Source: Nitrospirota bacterium
Lineage (GTDB): Bacteria > Nitrospirota > UBA9217
DNA: 16,497 nucleotides
Direction of reading: 5' to 3'
NCBI GenBank assembly: GCA_027456925.1
Contig: DAIDTZ010000107.1
Location: forward strand, 1-16,497
Part shown: piece by piece, positions 1 through 13,600 of the stretch
Numbering within the stretch: position 1 is the stretch's first letter
Layout: the number at the start of each line of letters is the position of its first letter
Program-made: the position numbers and the translations under genes
Notes under the pieces: generated by a model
The model's input: the letters and a program-made list of their open reading frames with translations, nothing else
The model's database searches: none
Told to the model about the DNA's origin: nothing

Positions 1-1680
1 CACTCTGAGCACCGCCCCCGTCGTTTTTGTCGGGTTCGCGGGCGCGCCTGACACGACGGCCACCGGCGGGATCGTGTCAACTGTCCAGATAAAGGAAGCG
101 GGCGTCTGGTCGGTATTTCCCGCCCCGTCCGTTCCCCTTACCAGGAACGTATGAGCGTTGTCGGGAAGGTTCGCATAGGTCAGGGGGCTCGTGCATGCCG
201 CGTAACTTCCCTGGTCGAGTTTGCACTCGAAGGTCGATCCATCCTCGGTCGAGGTAAAGCTGAACACCGCTGAATTGCTGTTGCCGAGCGCGGGAGGAGT
301 GCTGATGACAATCGTGTCCGGCGCAATGGTGTCGAGCGCGATGACGGCAGTGACCGGATCGGAAACATTGCCTGCCAAATCCATCGCGATCACGCTCACC
401 ATGTTGCTGCCTTCGGCCATGTCCGCGACCACGGCCTGCCACGTCGTTGTCGTGGGATAACTCACCGCACTTGCCATGGCCGTGGGACAGGTGACGGTCA
501 CCGTCGAATCCGGTTCCCTGGTGCCAATAAGCATTTGGATGCTGTTGTTCGTGGGCGTAATCGCCGGGTTGATCGCGACCAGGGGGGGCGTCTTGTCAAA
601 GATGATGTTCCTCTGGACCACGGTCTGGTTTCCGGCTTCATCAGTGGCAATCACCATGACGGCATAGGTCTTTTCTTCGGTGAACGTAAGCTGCTGTTCG
701 AACGCGCCGCTGGTCACGGCAGGTGCCGAGACCACGTTGTCGAAAGTGACCGTTACGGAAATGCCCGTAAAATCGGCCGCTGTCCCCTGGAGCAGGATAC
801 CCGGCTGGTTCGTTGTGATGTCCTGGGCCGGATTGGTTACTGCCAATACCGGATTTACATCGTCGAAAATCACCGTGCGCTTGGCCGTACCGGTGTTTCC
901 GGCAAGGTCCGTAGCCGCCACCTGGATGGTGTTCTTGCCGTAGGCGAGTGACACGGGGAAACTGAAGGAGGAGTCCGTCACAAGGTCAGGTCCTGCGCTC
1001 ATATCATTCACGTTGATGCTGATGGTCGATTCCTTGTCAACGATCCCTGTTACGGCCGTATCTACCGCATTCGTGACGCTGTTGTCCACGGGGGACGAGA
1101 TCGTAATCATTGGCACGGCCTGGTCCAGGATGATGTTCCTGGTGTCCGTGGCAGTGTTCCCTGCCCTATCAACAGCAATCGCGGTTATCGTATTTGTGCC
1201 GGTTGCCAGCGATATCGCCTGGCTGAAAGAGCCGTCAGCGTTTACCGTGATCGCAGCGCCGTTGATCGTGAGTGTCTGGACACCGACGTTGTCCGTTGCC
1301 GTGCCCGCAATATTCAGGGTCGGATTGTTGGTAAACGCACCGTCGGAGAGCGTACTGAGCGTCAGCTGAGGTGGAATAGTATCCATCTGGACGGTCAAAC
1401 TGATGGAGATCGGAACGCCGACGTTTCCCGCCTTGTCCACGGCCCTGAAACCGATCTCGTGGATGCCGTTGTCACCGGACATCGGTTCCCACAGGGCTGC
1501 ATAGCGGCCCAAGGATGGGTCTGCGATTGGCACAAGCTTCCATATTCCATTGTCGATCCGGTATTCGACCCTGTCGACGCCTGATGCATCATCGTTCGCA
1601 AGAATCGATATCGGGACCGTTGAACTGTATATGCCGTTCGCAACAGGATCGGCCATGGTAATTGCGGGAGGCGTCAGGTC
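1..1680 (-). repeat. Tandem Big/Ig-like repeats running off the window
   Basis: One Ig-like unit (1680-1381: Y-R-I-D-N-G-x-W and V-D-K-A-G-N) is followed by units starting at 1380, 1122, 858, 594, 330 and 75, a period of 255-264 bases. Each opens with P-P-x or a related segment after an Asp and closes with A-x-D-x-A-G-N plus a hydrophobic strand (TRNIILD, KRTVIFDD, QRNIIFD). The unit at 330-76 is a different subtype with F-E-C-K-L-D and A-A-C-T-S-P, a cysteine-paired bacterial Ig repeat. The last unit is cut by the window edge. Confidence 0.8.
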
Positions 1681-4600
1681 CTTCACTGCAAAGGAGGCGC
1701 TTCCCAGCGTCTTGGTTGTCCCTTGCGCCGCCACCTGGAGAATAGCCCTGTAGGTCTTTAATTCATAGTTGGAAGTACCGACAATTATTTGTCCGCCCTG
1801 GCTTGTGTTCTTGACGACGTCAGCAATAGTGTCCCGGGTCTGCATAACCATCTGTGTTTCAGGATCAATGATCAAGATCCTTGCCGTATAACCCAGTGCA
1901 TCCATGTTTCCAGAATTTGCCAGCGTATAAGTTACCTGCGCGGCGCTCTTAACCGGAACGACCGATGGGGAGGCAATGATGCTTCCGGTCAGGACCGCCA
2001 ATCCATTGATCGTAAATGTCGCAGACTTTGTCGATGTCATACCGCCGTCGAATGAAACTTCAACGGTAGCAGTGTAACTGCCAGGAACATTGAGGCCCGT
2101 GTTCCAGGAAGAGCTCAGGTCCACGGATGATCGGGGCAAAAGATTCGACGCGGTTTTAACCTCGCTGAACAGGACTGCTCCGGCGGCATTCGCGATCGTT
2201 ACTGCTGCCTGGAGTGTCGGGATGATGGAATTCGTTCCCCTGTTCTTGATATTGAAGCCTGTTACAACATTCTCCCCCGGTCCATAGGCGGCCTTCCCGG
2301 TAGACACGGTCAGATCCACAGCACTATCGGAAACGATGGTAAAGGGCGCTGTATTTTCCGCGACCTTATTGCCCGATGCGTCCTTAAGAACAGCATGGAC
2401 CATATAGGCCCCGGCATAAGTTGATCCGGTATTCCAGGCAAAGTTCTGGGCCGACTGGGCTGCATAAGCAATGCTGATTGTTCTCGTAGCAAATGATGTT
2501 AATTGATACCCGTTCGTATCCTCGATTCGTACAGTGAGGGCGGCATCTGTCGCCGGCCCGGTGTTCCAGATCGCTACACTGATGTTCGCGCTTTGGTTGC
2601 TGCTGTACTGTGCTGCGTCGGCCGTAGTGTTCAGGGAAATACCCATATGGTCCGCGACGTAAAAATCTTTGATCGCCATATTGTTCGCTTCATCCGCCTC
2701 GGTGATCTTGTCGGAGGGATCGACGACTACGACCAGCCTGTTGGAACCGATTTTGCCGATGCTGTCCCATGTTGCCGTGATCAATGAAGATGAACCGGCC
2801 GGCAATGATGATATTGTTTCGGACCTGAGCAGTTCCAACTGCCCGAGTGCGTTCCAGATATAGACCGAAACATCCACGTTCGTCGCGTCCACCGGGCTCA
2901 CGTTCGTAACAACTGCATTCACGGCCATCTGCTGACCTGCGATCGGATAAGGAGGATAAAGATAGACATCGTCGGAAGAAACGGAGAGATCGGGCAAGTT
3001 AGGTGTCGTTTTTACGGAAACAACAATTATAGCATCGGAAGAATCGCTCTTGTTTTCTCCTGTATCGACAGCCATTGCCGTAAAGACATTTGCTCCGGAA
3101 ACGAGCGGCATTGCATCGAAGGAGAAGTTACCCGCGGGCTTCACAAGGAATGCAGTCCATTCCTCCTGAACATTGAGATCGAGCACTGCAATCTGTCCGG
3201 CCTTCGCACCGCCGATATAACCGACGTTCGACAGATCGGTCATAAAGGGAACAGCAGGAACCGGGGTCTGAACGTCGGCCAGCCACAGAGTGTCCTTGCT
3301 GTTGGCATCGTCCCAGAGGTCGAACAGAAGTCGATTGCTGTCCGCTGTCCAGGCGACATTGTAGGGATAATAGTGGGAACCGGGAACGAGCAGCTGATTG
3401 TCTGTCTCAATATCCAGAACGTAGACGTCTCCGTCCCCGTTACGGAACGAAACGAAGGCAAGCTTCTTGCCGTCAGGCGACCAAGCCAGTTCATAGCCGT
3501 CGGTCGCTTCGTCGATGATATGAGTAGAACCATTCGCCATATCGTACAGGTTCAGGGTGTCACCATCGAAATAGGCAAGCATGGTCCCGTCGGGTGAAAG
3601 CTTCGGATAGTTCGTCCAGCCTCCGGCAATAAGCTGGGAAAGCGTGCCAGACTCGAGATCCTTGATCCATATGTCGCGGAAATTGCCGATCATCTGCACA
3701 TAGAGCACTTTTTCCCCGTCCGGGGACCAGGACGGGTTAAAGCATTTTGCAGTGGGGTCATCAAGCAGCGGCGTACTGCTGTCGCTGGCAACGTCGTAAA
3801 TGACGGTCCGATACACCCAGTTGCTAGAATCATAGTAGCCGTAGTGGTAAGCTATTTTTTTATTGTCAGGCGACCAGGAAATGCTGTTTACAGAGCCCGC
3901 CGGGACCGGGATGATCTTCGTTTCAGTACCGTTTGCAAGGGACTTCAGGTGAATCGATTCGTTTGCCCCGTCGCTGCTGGAATACGCCAGCGTTTTCCCG
4001 TCCGAAGACAAGGCGGCCGCGCCCCAGTCGAAATCAGCGGGGAAGCCCTGAACAGCATCGTTCAGCAACGCCGCCGTACTCGCGACCGGCCTGCCATTCG
4101 CAGAGAGAGTGACAAGAGTACCCGGCTCCGCGCTTCCGGAGACATCAGTTTTGTCGTCATCGACGGTCACCGGCATGCCCGCGAAGGTCGGGAAGAAAAT
4201 GACCGGCTTGGAAGGAGCCACCAGGTCGATGGAAACGCCGGAGGCCTCATTGGAATAACCGCCCTCATTCCCGGCACTGTCGACCGCGGTAACGACATAG
4301 TAATACGTCGTGCCGCTGATGAGGCCGTTGTTAACGTAGCTCATTCCCGGGATAAGCGAGCCGTTGACCCTGGTGTACGGGCCGCCTGCGGTCAGGCCCC
4401 GGTACAGGTTGAAGCCTGCGGTCTGGCTCCCGGTGTACGTCCAAGACTGCTGGAGAACGCCGTTCGGCCCGGGCATAACCGCGAGATTTGCCGGTTTATC
4501 AGGGAGAGCGACGGAGAGGATAACCGCCACTTCATTCGACGGTGCGCTCTCGTTGCCTGTTGTATCTGTTGCCGTGACCCTGTACGCATACCCCCCGTTT

Positions 4601-7600
4601 CGAACATTGGCGTCAAGGTACGCGGTTTCGGGGGCGGAGAGGAGGCCGATCCTGCTCCATCCAGGGCCGTCATTCCGGTAGAGCGTATAGAGGGCCGTAT
4701 CGGCATCCGTGCTCGCGGTCCAGGTGAGGGCCACGTCGGCATTGAGGAGCGCTGCCGAAAGCACCGGTACAGAAGGGGCGACGACATCGCCCACGGTCAC
4801 ACTGACCGTGCTCGAAAGCGCGCTCTCGAACCCGTAATTGTCCACTGCCGTCACCGCGTAGGGGTACACTTTATCCGTCAGGTAAAGATCGTCAAAGAAC
4901 GCCTGCGGAATGAGATTGTCCCTGATCACATTCGCGTAACCGAACCGGACTTCCTTGGCGCTGGTTGTATCCGTTGAGTCGGTAATCGAGATCCTGATCT
5001 TATCCGTCCGGTACGACGGTTTGAAATGGAACACATTGTCTTTAACGGCGTTTCCCGCCACCTTCACCTGCGTGATCCAGGCGTATCCTGACCAGACCTG
5101 TATTTCATAGTCCTTGCCTGCATACAGGACCTCGTTCCCGGAGCTGTCGACATCGGTTCCCCACTGGATCTCGACTCGGCTGATTAGTTCCGGAGAAGCC
5201 ATATCCATCTCCCACCAGACCGGATCAACAAGGCTGGCTCCGGTCTGGGGAGACGTGGGAGAATAAAAATAGGGATTGCCCTGGGAAAGTCCGCTGGCAA
5301 GAATATAAGATGTTGGATCCGGTGTATTGATTTTTATGCCGTCGCGGAAAAAGTTGTACCCCACGATGTCGGCCTCAGGATTCGCATCCCACGTCAGATG
5401 GACATCATATCCCGAGACATCGCCGATGAGACCTGCCGGCGCGCTCGGGGTGTCGTTGGAGACGACGACCACCCCGTCCGCATCTTTGCTCACATTGCCG
5501 GCGCTGTCCGTTATGCGGGCGCTGATCCTGTTCTCTCCCGGGGAAAGGGCGGCATTGATCGTGAACGCGCCCGAGGAGTCGATTGATGTCGTGCCGAAGG
5601 AGACAGGCCCGGAAGCGGTTTCTGCAAAGAGAGCTGCTTCTCCATTGACCGCCCCGTTGCTCCCCTTAACCTGAAGCATACTCTGATCAACCGGCGTATA
5701 CGGCTGAGCCAGCACAGGCGCGTAAATCTTTGCGTCTGCCCGATCGGACGGTTTGCTCTCGTTCTTGTAAGTGTCCACTGCCGTCACTTCGTAAAGATAC
5801 TCGCCGTCTGCGAGACTGCCGTCCTGGTACGATGGCTCTGGACCTGCCTTGATAAGCGACGCATTGATTTTCTGCCTTGTGCTTCCGGTGGTGACGCGGT
5901 AAATATTGTATCCGTCAAGGTCGCCTTCCGTGTTGGCTGTCCAGGAAAGATTCGCTGTCCCGCCGCTTACCGGGGAATTTAACTTAACAGGCGCGGCAGG
6001 CGGCGTCAGATCGGTATAGGTGATTGTGATGAATCCCGGCGCCGGATCTGTTTTTCCTCCCTTATCCGTTGCCACAACCCGCAAGCGATAGTCGCCATAG
6101 GTAAGACCGAGTGCTGCCGGATCGAGATAGGCGGCCATGCCGTTGCTCGTCACCGGGGTTCCGAGATCGGTCCAAGCACTGTCCAGTGCGCTCTGATACT
6201 GGAACTGCGCGAACGCGATATCCCGGTCCGGTGCTTCGGCTTTAACTATGCTCTTCTGCTCAAATTGTGCGTGATCGAGCGGGTCAACGATGGCCGCGTG
6301 GGGCGGATGCGTATCGATCGTCACTGACAGGGTGTTCGACTGGTCGCTCAAGTTCCCGGCCTGGTCCATGGCCAGGAGGTAATACTGGAACTTGCCGTCC
6401 GGCAGGTTCCGGTCGATATAGCTCGTTCCCTTGATCAAATAGGGTTGCAAATCCCCGGCAACGATTCCAATTGCGTTCGCAAGCTGGTCGTTGCGAAAGA
6501 GCAGATACCCCGCAAGGTCTGTGTCAGTGTTCGCTTGCCACGTGACGGTCACATCCGAAACAATTGCGCTGGCCGAAACCAGAAAAGGAGCCATCGTCGG
6601 CGTGTTATCGATCGTCACCGAAATCTGGTGCGCGGTGATATTGCCGGATAAGTCTTCTGCTTCGAGTTTGATGGAATATACCTGCTCGTCTGCAAGTCCG
6701 AGCGTGTTCCACGGAGAAAGAACGCCATAGGAGACCGGTACCGGCGAGGTGCGAATAATTGTCCAGGAGGACGGCGCTGTGCCTTGGCCGATAGACAGGC
6801 GGTATTGCTTGAAATCGTCAGAACTATATGCCGTTCCTTTGATGTCGCTCAGCCCGCTTATTCGCGCGTTGTCCAGGGGCGTGCGAATAAGCGCGCTGGG
6901 GCCGGTCATATCGATCTTGACCTTGATTTCATTTGACGGCCGGCTTTCCCACCCCGCGAAGTCGACGGCCGTGACGGTGTAGGTGTACGTTCCCTCTGTC
7001 CGGTTATGATCCGTATAGAGCATCGATGTCACCAGCGCACTATTTACTTTCTGGTTGTTTCTGTACACGTTGTACCCTGCTACGTCAGCATCCGGCGTAG
7101 CTACCCATACCAAATGGGCGCTGCTCCTATCGCTTATGTCCGAAGCCAACAGGGGCGACGCAGGAGGATGAGTATCCACTTTGATGTCGATCTCTTCCTC
7201 GGAACTCAGCCCGGCCTTATCGATTGCCGTCAGTCTGACGCAGTAGTCTCCGTCGGGCGGCAATGTCTGCCAGGCGGCAAGAACGCCGTTTTGAACGGAA
7301 GCAGCGGCTCTTTTTATATCCGCCCACGCAAAAGCATTGCTGCATTGTCCTTCGGATATTTCGACCTTGTAAGAGTCGAGATTGTCGTCAAAAGAGGTGC
7401 CGACCAGATCGACTGGATGCGTCAGGTAGTCGCCGTCATGAAGTGATGCGATAGCGGCAACCGGCGGCGTATTGTCGATAATCAACTTCACTTTGGCTTC
7501 CGATACGGCCCCCGCCTTGTCCGTCACAAGAAGCGATACGGTATACACTCCGTCGCGGATTCCGTCATCCGGGCCGACCTTCCAGGAGTAGGTGAGACCC

Positions 7601-10600
7601 GGCGCAGTGCTCGAAGTTCCGCTCGCAAGTTCCGTCCACTGTGTTGAATTGTCATCTGCTGCGTATCTCAGGCTGAACGCACCAATGTTGTTCTCAACGA
7701 TGTTTCCGGTAATGTTCACTACCGGATTTTCCCCTCCATAGTATCCCCCCGTTGTCGGAATATTGAGCGTTACCACCGGTGCAGTCTTGTCTACAATAAA
7801 GAAAATGTTCTTTTCAGCGGCATTTTCTCCCAGATCTCTCGCCTTCACATTAAGCGTATATGCACCATCAGCAAGACCGTTCAGAATAGCAAAGGGATAG
7901 TTGCTGCGCGCCTGAGTACCCTGGTCAAGCTGCGCCGCGCCTTCGGGTCCGGTCAGGGAAACTGAATAATCAGCAAGCGTGCTGTCAGTGATGCTTCCGA
8001 GCACCACAATATCAGATCTGACATACGCTCCATCTACGGGTTGTCTGACGTCTACGACAGGAGGTAGTGTATCGAGAGATAAGGTTACCGATTCTACCTG
8101 GCGCTCAGCATTCGTAGTTGATATAACCGCCAGTTTTACCTTGTACGCTCCGTCGGGCAGGATCGCACCCGCGTCATCCGTTCCGTTCCACTCGAAGGAT
8201 TGCACGCCTGCCGGGACTGCCGTTGCCGTAATTATTTTCTTGGTGACATCTTCTGCAGTCAGAATCTCGATCATTACATCGCAGCTCTCGGCCAGTTCGT
8301 ATTGGAACCTGGTAGTGTCGAGCCGCCCGTCTTTATTGGGTGAAAAGGGTGTGGGCGAGGCGCTCAACGACTTGATAAGGTTAGTTCTTACGGGAAGAGT
8401 GAGGATCGTCGTTGTCTTATTCTTGTTTCCAGCCCGATCAGTCGCGGTGAGGCGCAAGGCCCATAAGCCAGTCAGCCCGGACGTATTCCATGTGCCGAGA
8501 ACTCCGCCCGAAACAGGTACGGTACTTCCGGAAATATTTTTCCAGACAACAGAGGGATCATCAGGATTATCAGCCGGCCCCTGCTCCAGGACATAATCCT
8601 GGAAATTGATATCTGTGGCCGTGCCGCTCACTTCAACAATATTTCCGAGGGGAGCGCCCGGCTGAGGATAATTGATCTCAACCGTGGGGGGCGTATTGTC
8701 CACTTCAACAGGAGCCCACTTCTGAGTCATGTTGCCGCAGGAGTCCGTGGCGGTAACAGCAAGGCCGTACCTGCCGTCCGGCGCAGACATCCCGTTGTCA
8801 TCATTGCCATCCCATTGAGAGTTTGTCAGACTATTTCTGATGGGAGCCGTGTCGAGAGTATAGGCAGCATCCACTGTCTGAACGAGTTTGAACGCCCGGA
8901 CGCTGGTCGTCGCCGGTTGGTCAATAGTATAATTAAGGGTCGCCTCATCTGCGGCGCCGTCGCCGTTCGGAGAAAACAGTTGAGGATCGGTTCCGACTTT
9001 AGACAGGTCGACCGGTGAATTCAAACTGAACGATGTTGTGGCACATGAGGCATTACCTGCTCTATCAACAGCCTTCAACCGTACAGAATAATTCCCTCCC
9101 GGCAAACCAGTCACATCCCAGGCCGTGAGCGTCCCCGCCGTCGTTGTACCTTCTATGCGCGCATCTGTCCATTCCGAAGAGTTTGAACCGTATCCATAGG
9201 CCAGTTGATATCGCGGTAATCGGTCATTGTCGCTTACAATCCCTTCTATCGGTACGATGGAGCGGATATCATCTCCATATGGTTGCTTGATCGAACAAAC
9301 CGCAAGACCCGCACTAGGATAGCTGACCCGGACGATCGGCAATGTATGATCAACAATGAGCACTGCCTCGGCAGATACTTCTGACTCTGCTGTGGTTTCC
9401 ATATCAATGAAGCCAACCACGGACAAGACAGTGTAACTTCCTTCACTCATGAGAGACGTATCGATCGTCGCGGGCTGTAACATCGACGCATCGAATCCAT
9501 CGAAATGCTGAAGCAACTGCAGTCCAGACACGGTTTCAAGATAATACCGCATATTCTTCATTGATATGCGTGCCGCCCCTCCATTGGGGAGAGCCGTTGC
9601 TGTGAGCAATGCGGCATTCGATAGTTTTCCGCATTCCGCCTCAGGATAAGTGACATCTAATTTGATCTCCAGGAGGCAGCCCGGCGGGAAATTGATCGGC
9701 GAACTTATATACGACGTTCCGCTCGCTCCGACGCCGGCCATTCGTATCTGGTAGTTCTTTCCACGCTGAAAAGGGGGCGGAAAGAACGAAAATTCTTCCT
9801 GGGGGATCGAATCGCCTTTTGCCGGATCAAAAATTGCATAGTCGGTCCATGCTGTATAACGATTATCCTGTGAGCTCTGCACCTGGAACTTGAGCTCCGT
9901 CAGACGCTCACTAAGGAAATTAGCGGCCATCAGTGCCGCAGAACATTCGCCGGGCAGGCTGATCGCGAAGACGGGACCGGCTACCGCCGGGTTGGAGTAA
10001 TGAGTTTGTCCGAGTGCATCGATGGCCTTCAGTCTCACGGCGCGCAGATTTAAGGACAAGCGGGTCGTGTCCCACTCCAATTTGATTTGTCCCTGCGGCG
10101 CATCGACAACGGCAGGCGCGTCATGCCACTGCAAGTCCGCTCCCCAATACTGAACATTCATACTGACAAGGGGGGATCGGAACGTCTCAAAACCGGCGAG
10201 CGTATGCACCCCCGGCGCAGTCAAGCTCGGAGGTATGGACGCGCCAGGTCGCAGCACCGCGTCGTCCCACTGATAAAGGACGAAGTCCTCCTCGACGAAG
10301 CCACTGATCGCTGAACTCTTGTTCCCGGCTGAATCCTCTGCCGAAATACGCAGTTTCCTCATCTTCATCTGGCCGATACCGGTCCCCTGATACCTCATTA
10401 GAACCGTATCCTGTCCCGGACGGAGAAGATGTCCGGTTGCATCCTGTTTCCCGGTTTCAAATCCGCCGCTGGAGACTAATTGCCACGACTGAGGGTTATC
10501 GCCCTCACCGTATTCCACAACCCAGTTTTTAAGATTGCTATCGACGGCATGTCCGTTTATATCGATATGCAGCTCGTATTGCGGACCCGGTTGGCTGTTG

Positions 10601-13600
10601 AGCGTGCCGATTGAGATACCGGCATCGGGCGGGCGATTGTCTACCGTCACGGGAAATGCCATATCCAGGATGTTGATCTTATAGAGACCGTCGGGAACCA
10701 CACTGCCATTATCGTCCGTTCCATCCCACGAGATAAAGGCTTCTTCGGCAATCGCGTTGTCCACTGAAATGGTTTTTACGATGAGGTCCCGGTCGTTCGT
10801 GATATTAAACTCCAGGTGCACCGGATCCAACACACGATAATGAACCTCGACCCGGTCTTTGGCGCCGTCGCCGTTTGGCGAGAAGACGTCGAGCGTCTTG
10901 AAAAAACCCGCAACTTTCGCGGCAATTCCCCAGGAAACCTGCTTTTCATCCGACGCTGAATTGCCCGCTTTGTCTCGTACAGTCAGACGTACCAAGAACT
11001 TCCCCTCAGAGGGCGGGATCCACCGAGTGAATACGTCGTTAACAACCGGAACCTGAGAAGGGGGAACCACAGGCTGCCAGGACAGCGGATTTTTTACGTC
11101 GGCATACTCGAGTTCGTAGCCGTCGAAATTCAAATCCGTTGCCGTGCCCTTGAGGACGAGCGATGATTCCTGTCGCATGATGTTTAATCGGGCGTTGAGG
11201 TTCAACAAGGAAGTCATATCCCATAATTTCGTTTCCCACGGGTCCCCGTTATAACATGCGCTCGTTGGATCGATAAATTGATAATACGCTATGGACCCTT
11301 CGCGGGGCGAAACGATGTTTGCATCGGGCTGCAAAGTCTGTATACCGGAAATTATGGTTGTCTTTTGTCTTTTTCTAAGATTCATCGCAAACAGCTCGCC
11401 GGAATTTGAGCTGCTATTGCCTCTTTCCACGAGCGTAACCCCGTCGGCCAGCCACTTGATTGGATCGCCGGAGTTGACGTCCAAATCGAACGTTGTGGTT
11501 GTTCCTGTTGCAAGATCAAAAGCGGCCTCGTTGGAATATAAATGCCGGCACGGAAGCTGGCAACCTCCGCAGCTGTCGATGACGCCTTCTGAAAAATAAA
11601 GTTTGTCGGCAGCAGCCGACCAGAGAAGGTTTTCGATCTCCGGGTAGCAATAGCCGTTGTCGGAATTATGTACTTCGCGGATAGTGGAAATACGCCCTTC
11701 ACTGTCCGCCATTTTCAAATACTTTGAATTGTCACCTGCGCCGGAGTCGGTAAACGCTATTTCTTTGCCGTCAGGGGAAACGGAATATTCTTCGCTGGAT
11801 GGGTCGAAATTATTCGTGACAAAAACAGGCTGCCCGCTCTTATTCGAATCCAGAAGCCGCAACTTGACGTCACCGGAATAGTCATCGGCCCCTTCGGACA
11901 GGACTTTGTTATCGCTGAGCCATTGCAAGCGTTGGATCATAGAATTAGAATTTGCCGCTTTTACAGAAGATAAAGTCCTCTTATTGCCCGATACATCAGC
12001 TGTTCTAATTTCCTCCATATGATGGCAGTCCAGCATCCCCAATTGATAACAATCGAGACAGGCGGTATAGACCAGGCTGTTGCTGTCCGGCGACCAATGT
12101 ATCGTATCATCGTAATAATATGTTCCGATAAGTGTTGCCGCGTCCAGCTTCTTTTTTTCGAGGCTGTTCACGTTCAGCACCCAGAGCTCGTAATTTGTTA
12201 AGCTCACTCCCTGAAAGTCGGTAGGCCCGTTGCTATAGGCAAGGTACCGTCCATCCGGAGACCAGAGCAATTCTATGTCATTCCATCCTTGCTCGCTGTC
12301 CAGGAAAGTCAGATTCGCCCCGATACTATTGACAAGCCAGATCTCGGTTGTTCTCGCAATGGTCTTCGTATCATATTTTTTGAACGTGAACGCTATCCTG
12401 TCGCCAATCGGCGCCGGAAATTGCTGATAATCAAAATATTGATGCTCGGAATTGGTATCCGTCCAATCCGCGGGGATCAAACGAAGAATGCCCTGGCCGT
12501 CAGGAGCCATCGCATAGACGCCGGCCGGGTATTCCGTTTTATTTGGATTTGTTGCCGCGATGGCGAAAACAATACCGCTGTCATTCTGTAACCAATTCCA
12601 ATCAATGGCAGGAAGTTGGCATGTCAGGTTGTAGTTCACCAGATACTTCGTTCCCAATGCCTCTGTGAGCGGCGACCGGTTGTTATCCACGATAACCGGC
12701 AGCATGTTGAGAATGAAACCAGCGCTGCTCTTAACCTGAAATTGGTACTGTCCGTCGTCGACCACGGACCCGCTGTCATTCCTGCCGTCCCAGGTGATGC
12801 TGCCACTTACGGCATTTATCGGTTCTTGACCGGTGAAGGTCCTGACGGTTTCATTCTCCGCGTTTACAACAAGTACGGAAATTGTTTGGGGGTGCGTCAA
12901 TCTGAAGAAGAACTGCGTGCTGTCTTTTGCGCCGTCTCCGTTCGGCGAGAAGTACGGCTCCGTAACCCAGAAGTTCGCGTCCTGAACACCGAAGGTATTG
13001 GTCGCGGAGTTATTGCCCTTGCTCTGCTCCGGGATCATATTGTCGGGGTCCACTGCCGCTGTAATGATATGTGCCCCTTTCTTGCCGGTGGTATCATATG
13101 ACAGGGAAACCGTTCCTGTCGAATTGCCTGCAAGAGAAGAAATTGCCTGGTTGCCGAGCACAACACCTCCCTCGGACAGGCGCACGATCACGTTTGAAGC
13201 GCCCTGCTCGCCTTTATTCTGGACAGTCACGGTAATCGCGACCGGGTCGCCGTCTTTCGGAGCCACGGGCAAGAACGCAAGGGAGTTCGCGGATACAGCG
13301 AAATCGGGGAGACTCAGGATGTTCACGGTGGTAAAGGCATCGTTGTCGTCTTTTGTTATTTCGTTTATCTGATTGTCTGGGTCCACCTTCACATAGATGA
13401 TCTTTTCTCCCGAATCCGTAATGTTCGTCCAGGGTATGCTCGACTGGATGCCGTCGCCGGGATTAATGATCGGAATAACCTGGCTCCCCAGGAGCACGCC
13501 GTCCACTCCGGGCACGCCTTCGTAGAAATTCACCTGGACGTTTGACGCAGGAGATGACCCTTCATTTTTCACCACGGTCGAAAGAGACGCGTTCCCCCCT

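Noticed and set aside
3844..4977. 377-codon plus-strand open frame
   Set aside because: It is exactly codon-register antisense to the giant gene, Arg-rich and without a recognisable domain. It stays open because the sense strand uses few TTA, CTA and TCA codons here, while the sense strand encodes clear Fn3, F5/8C and Big domains.
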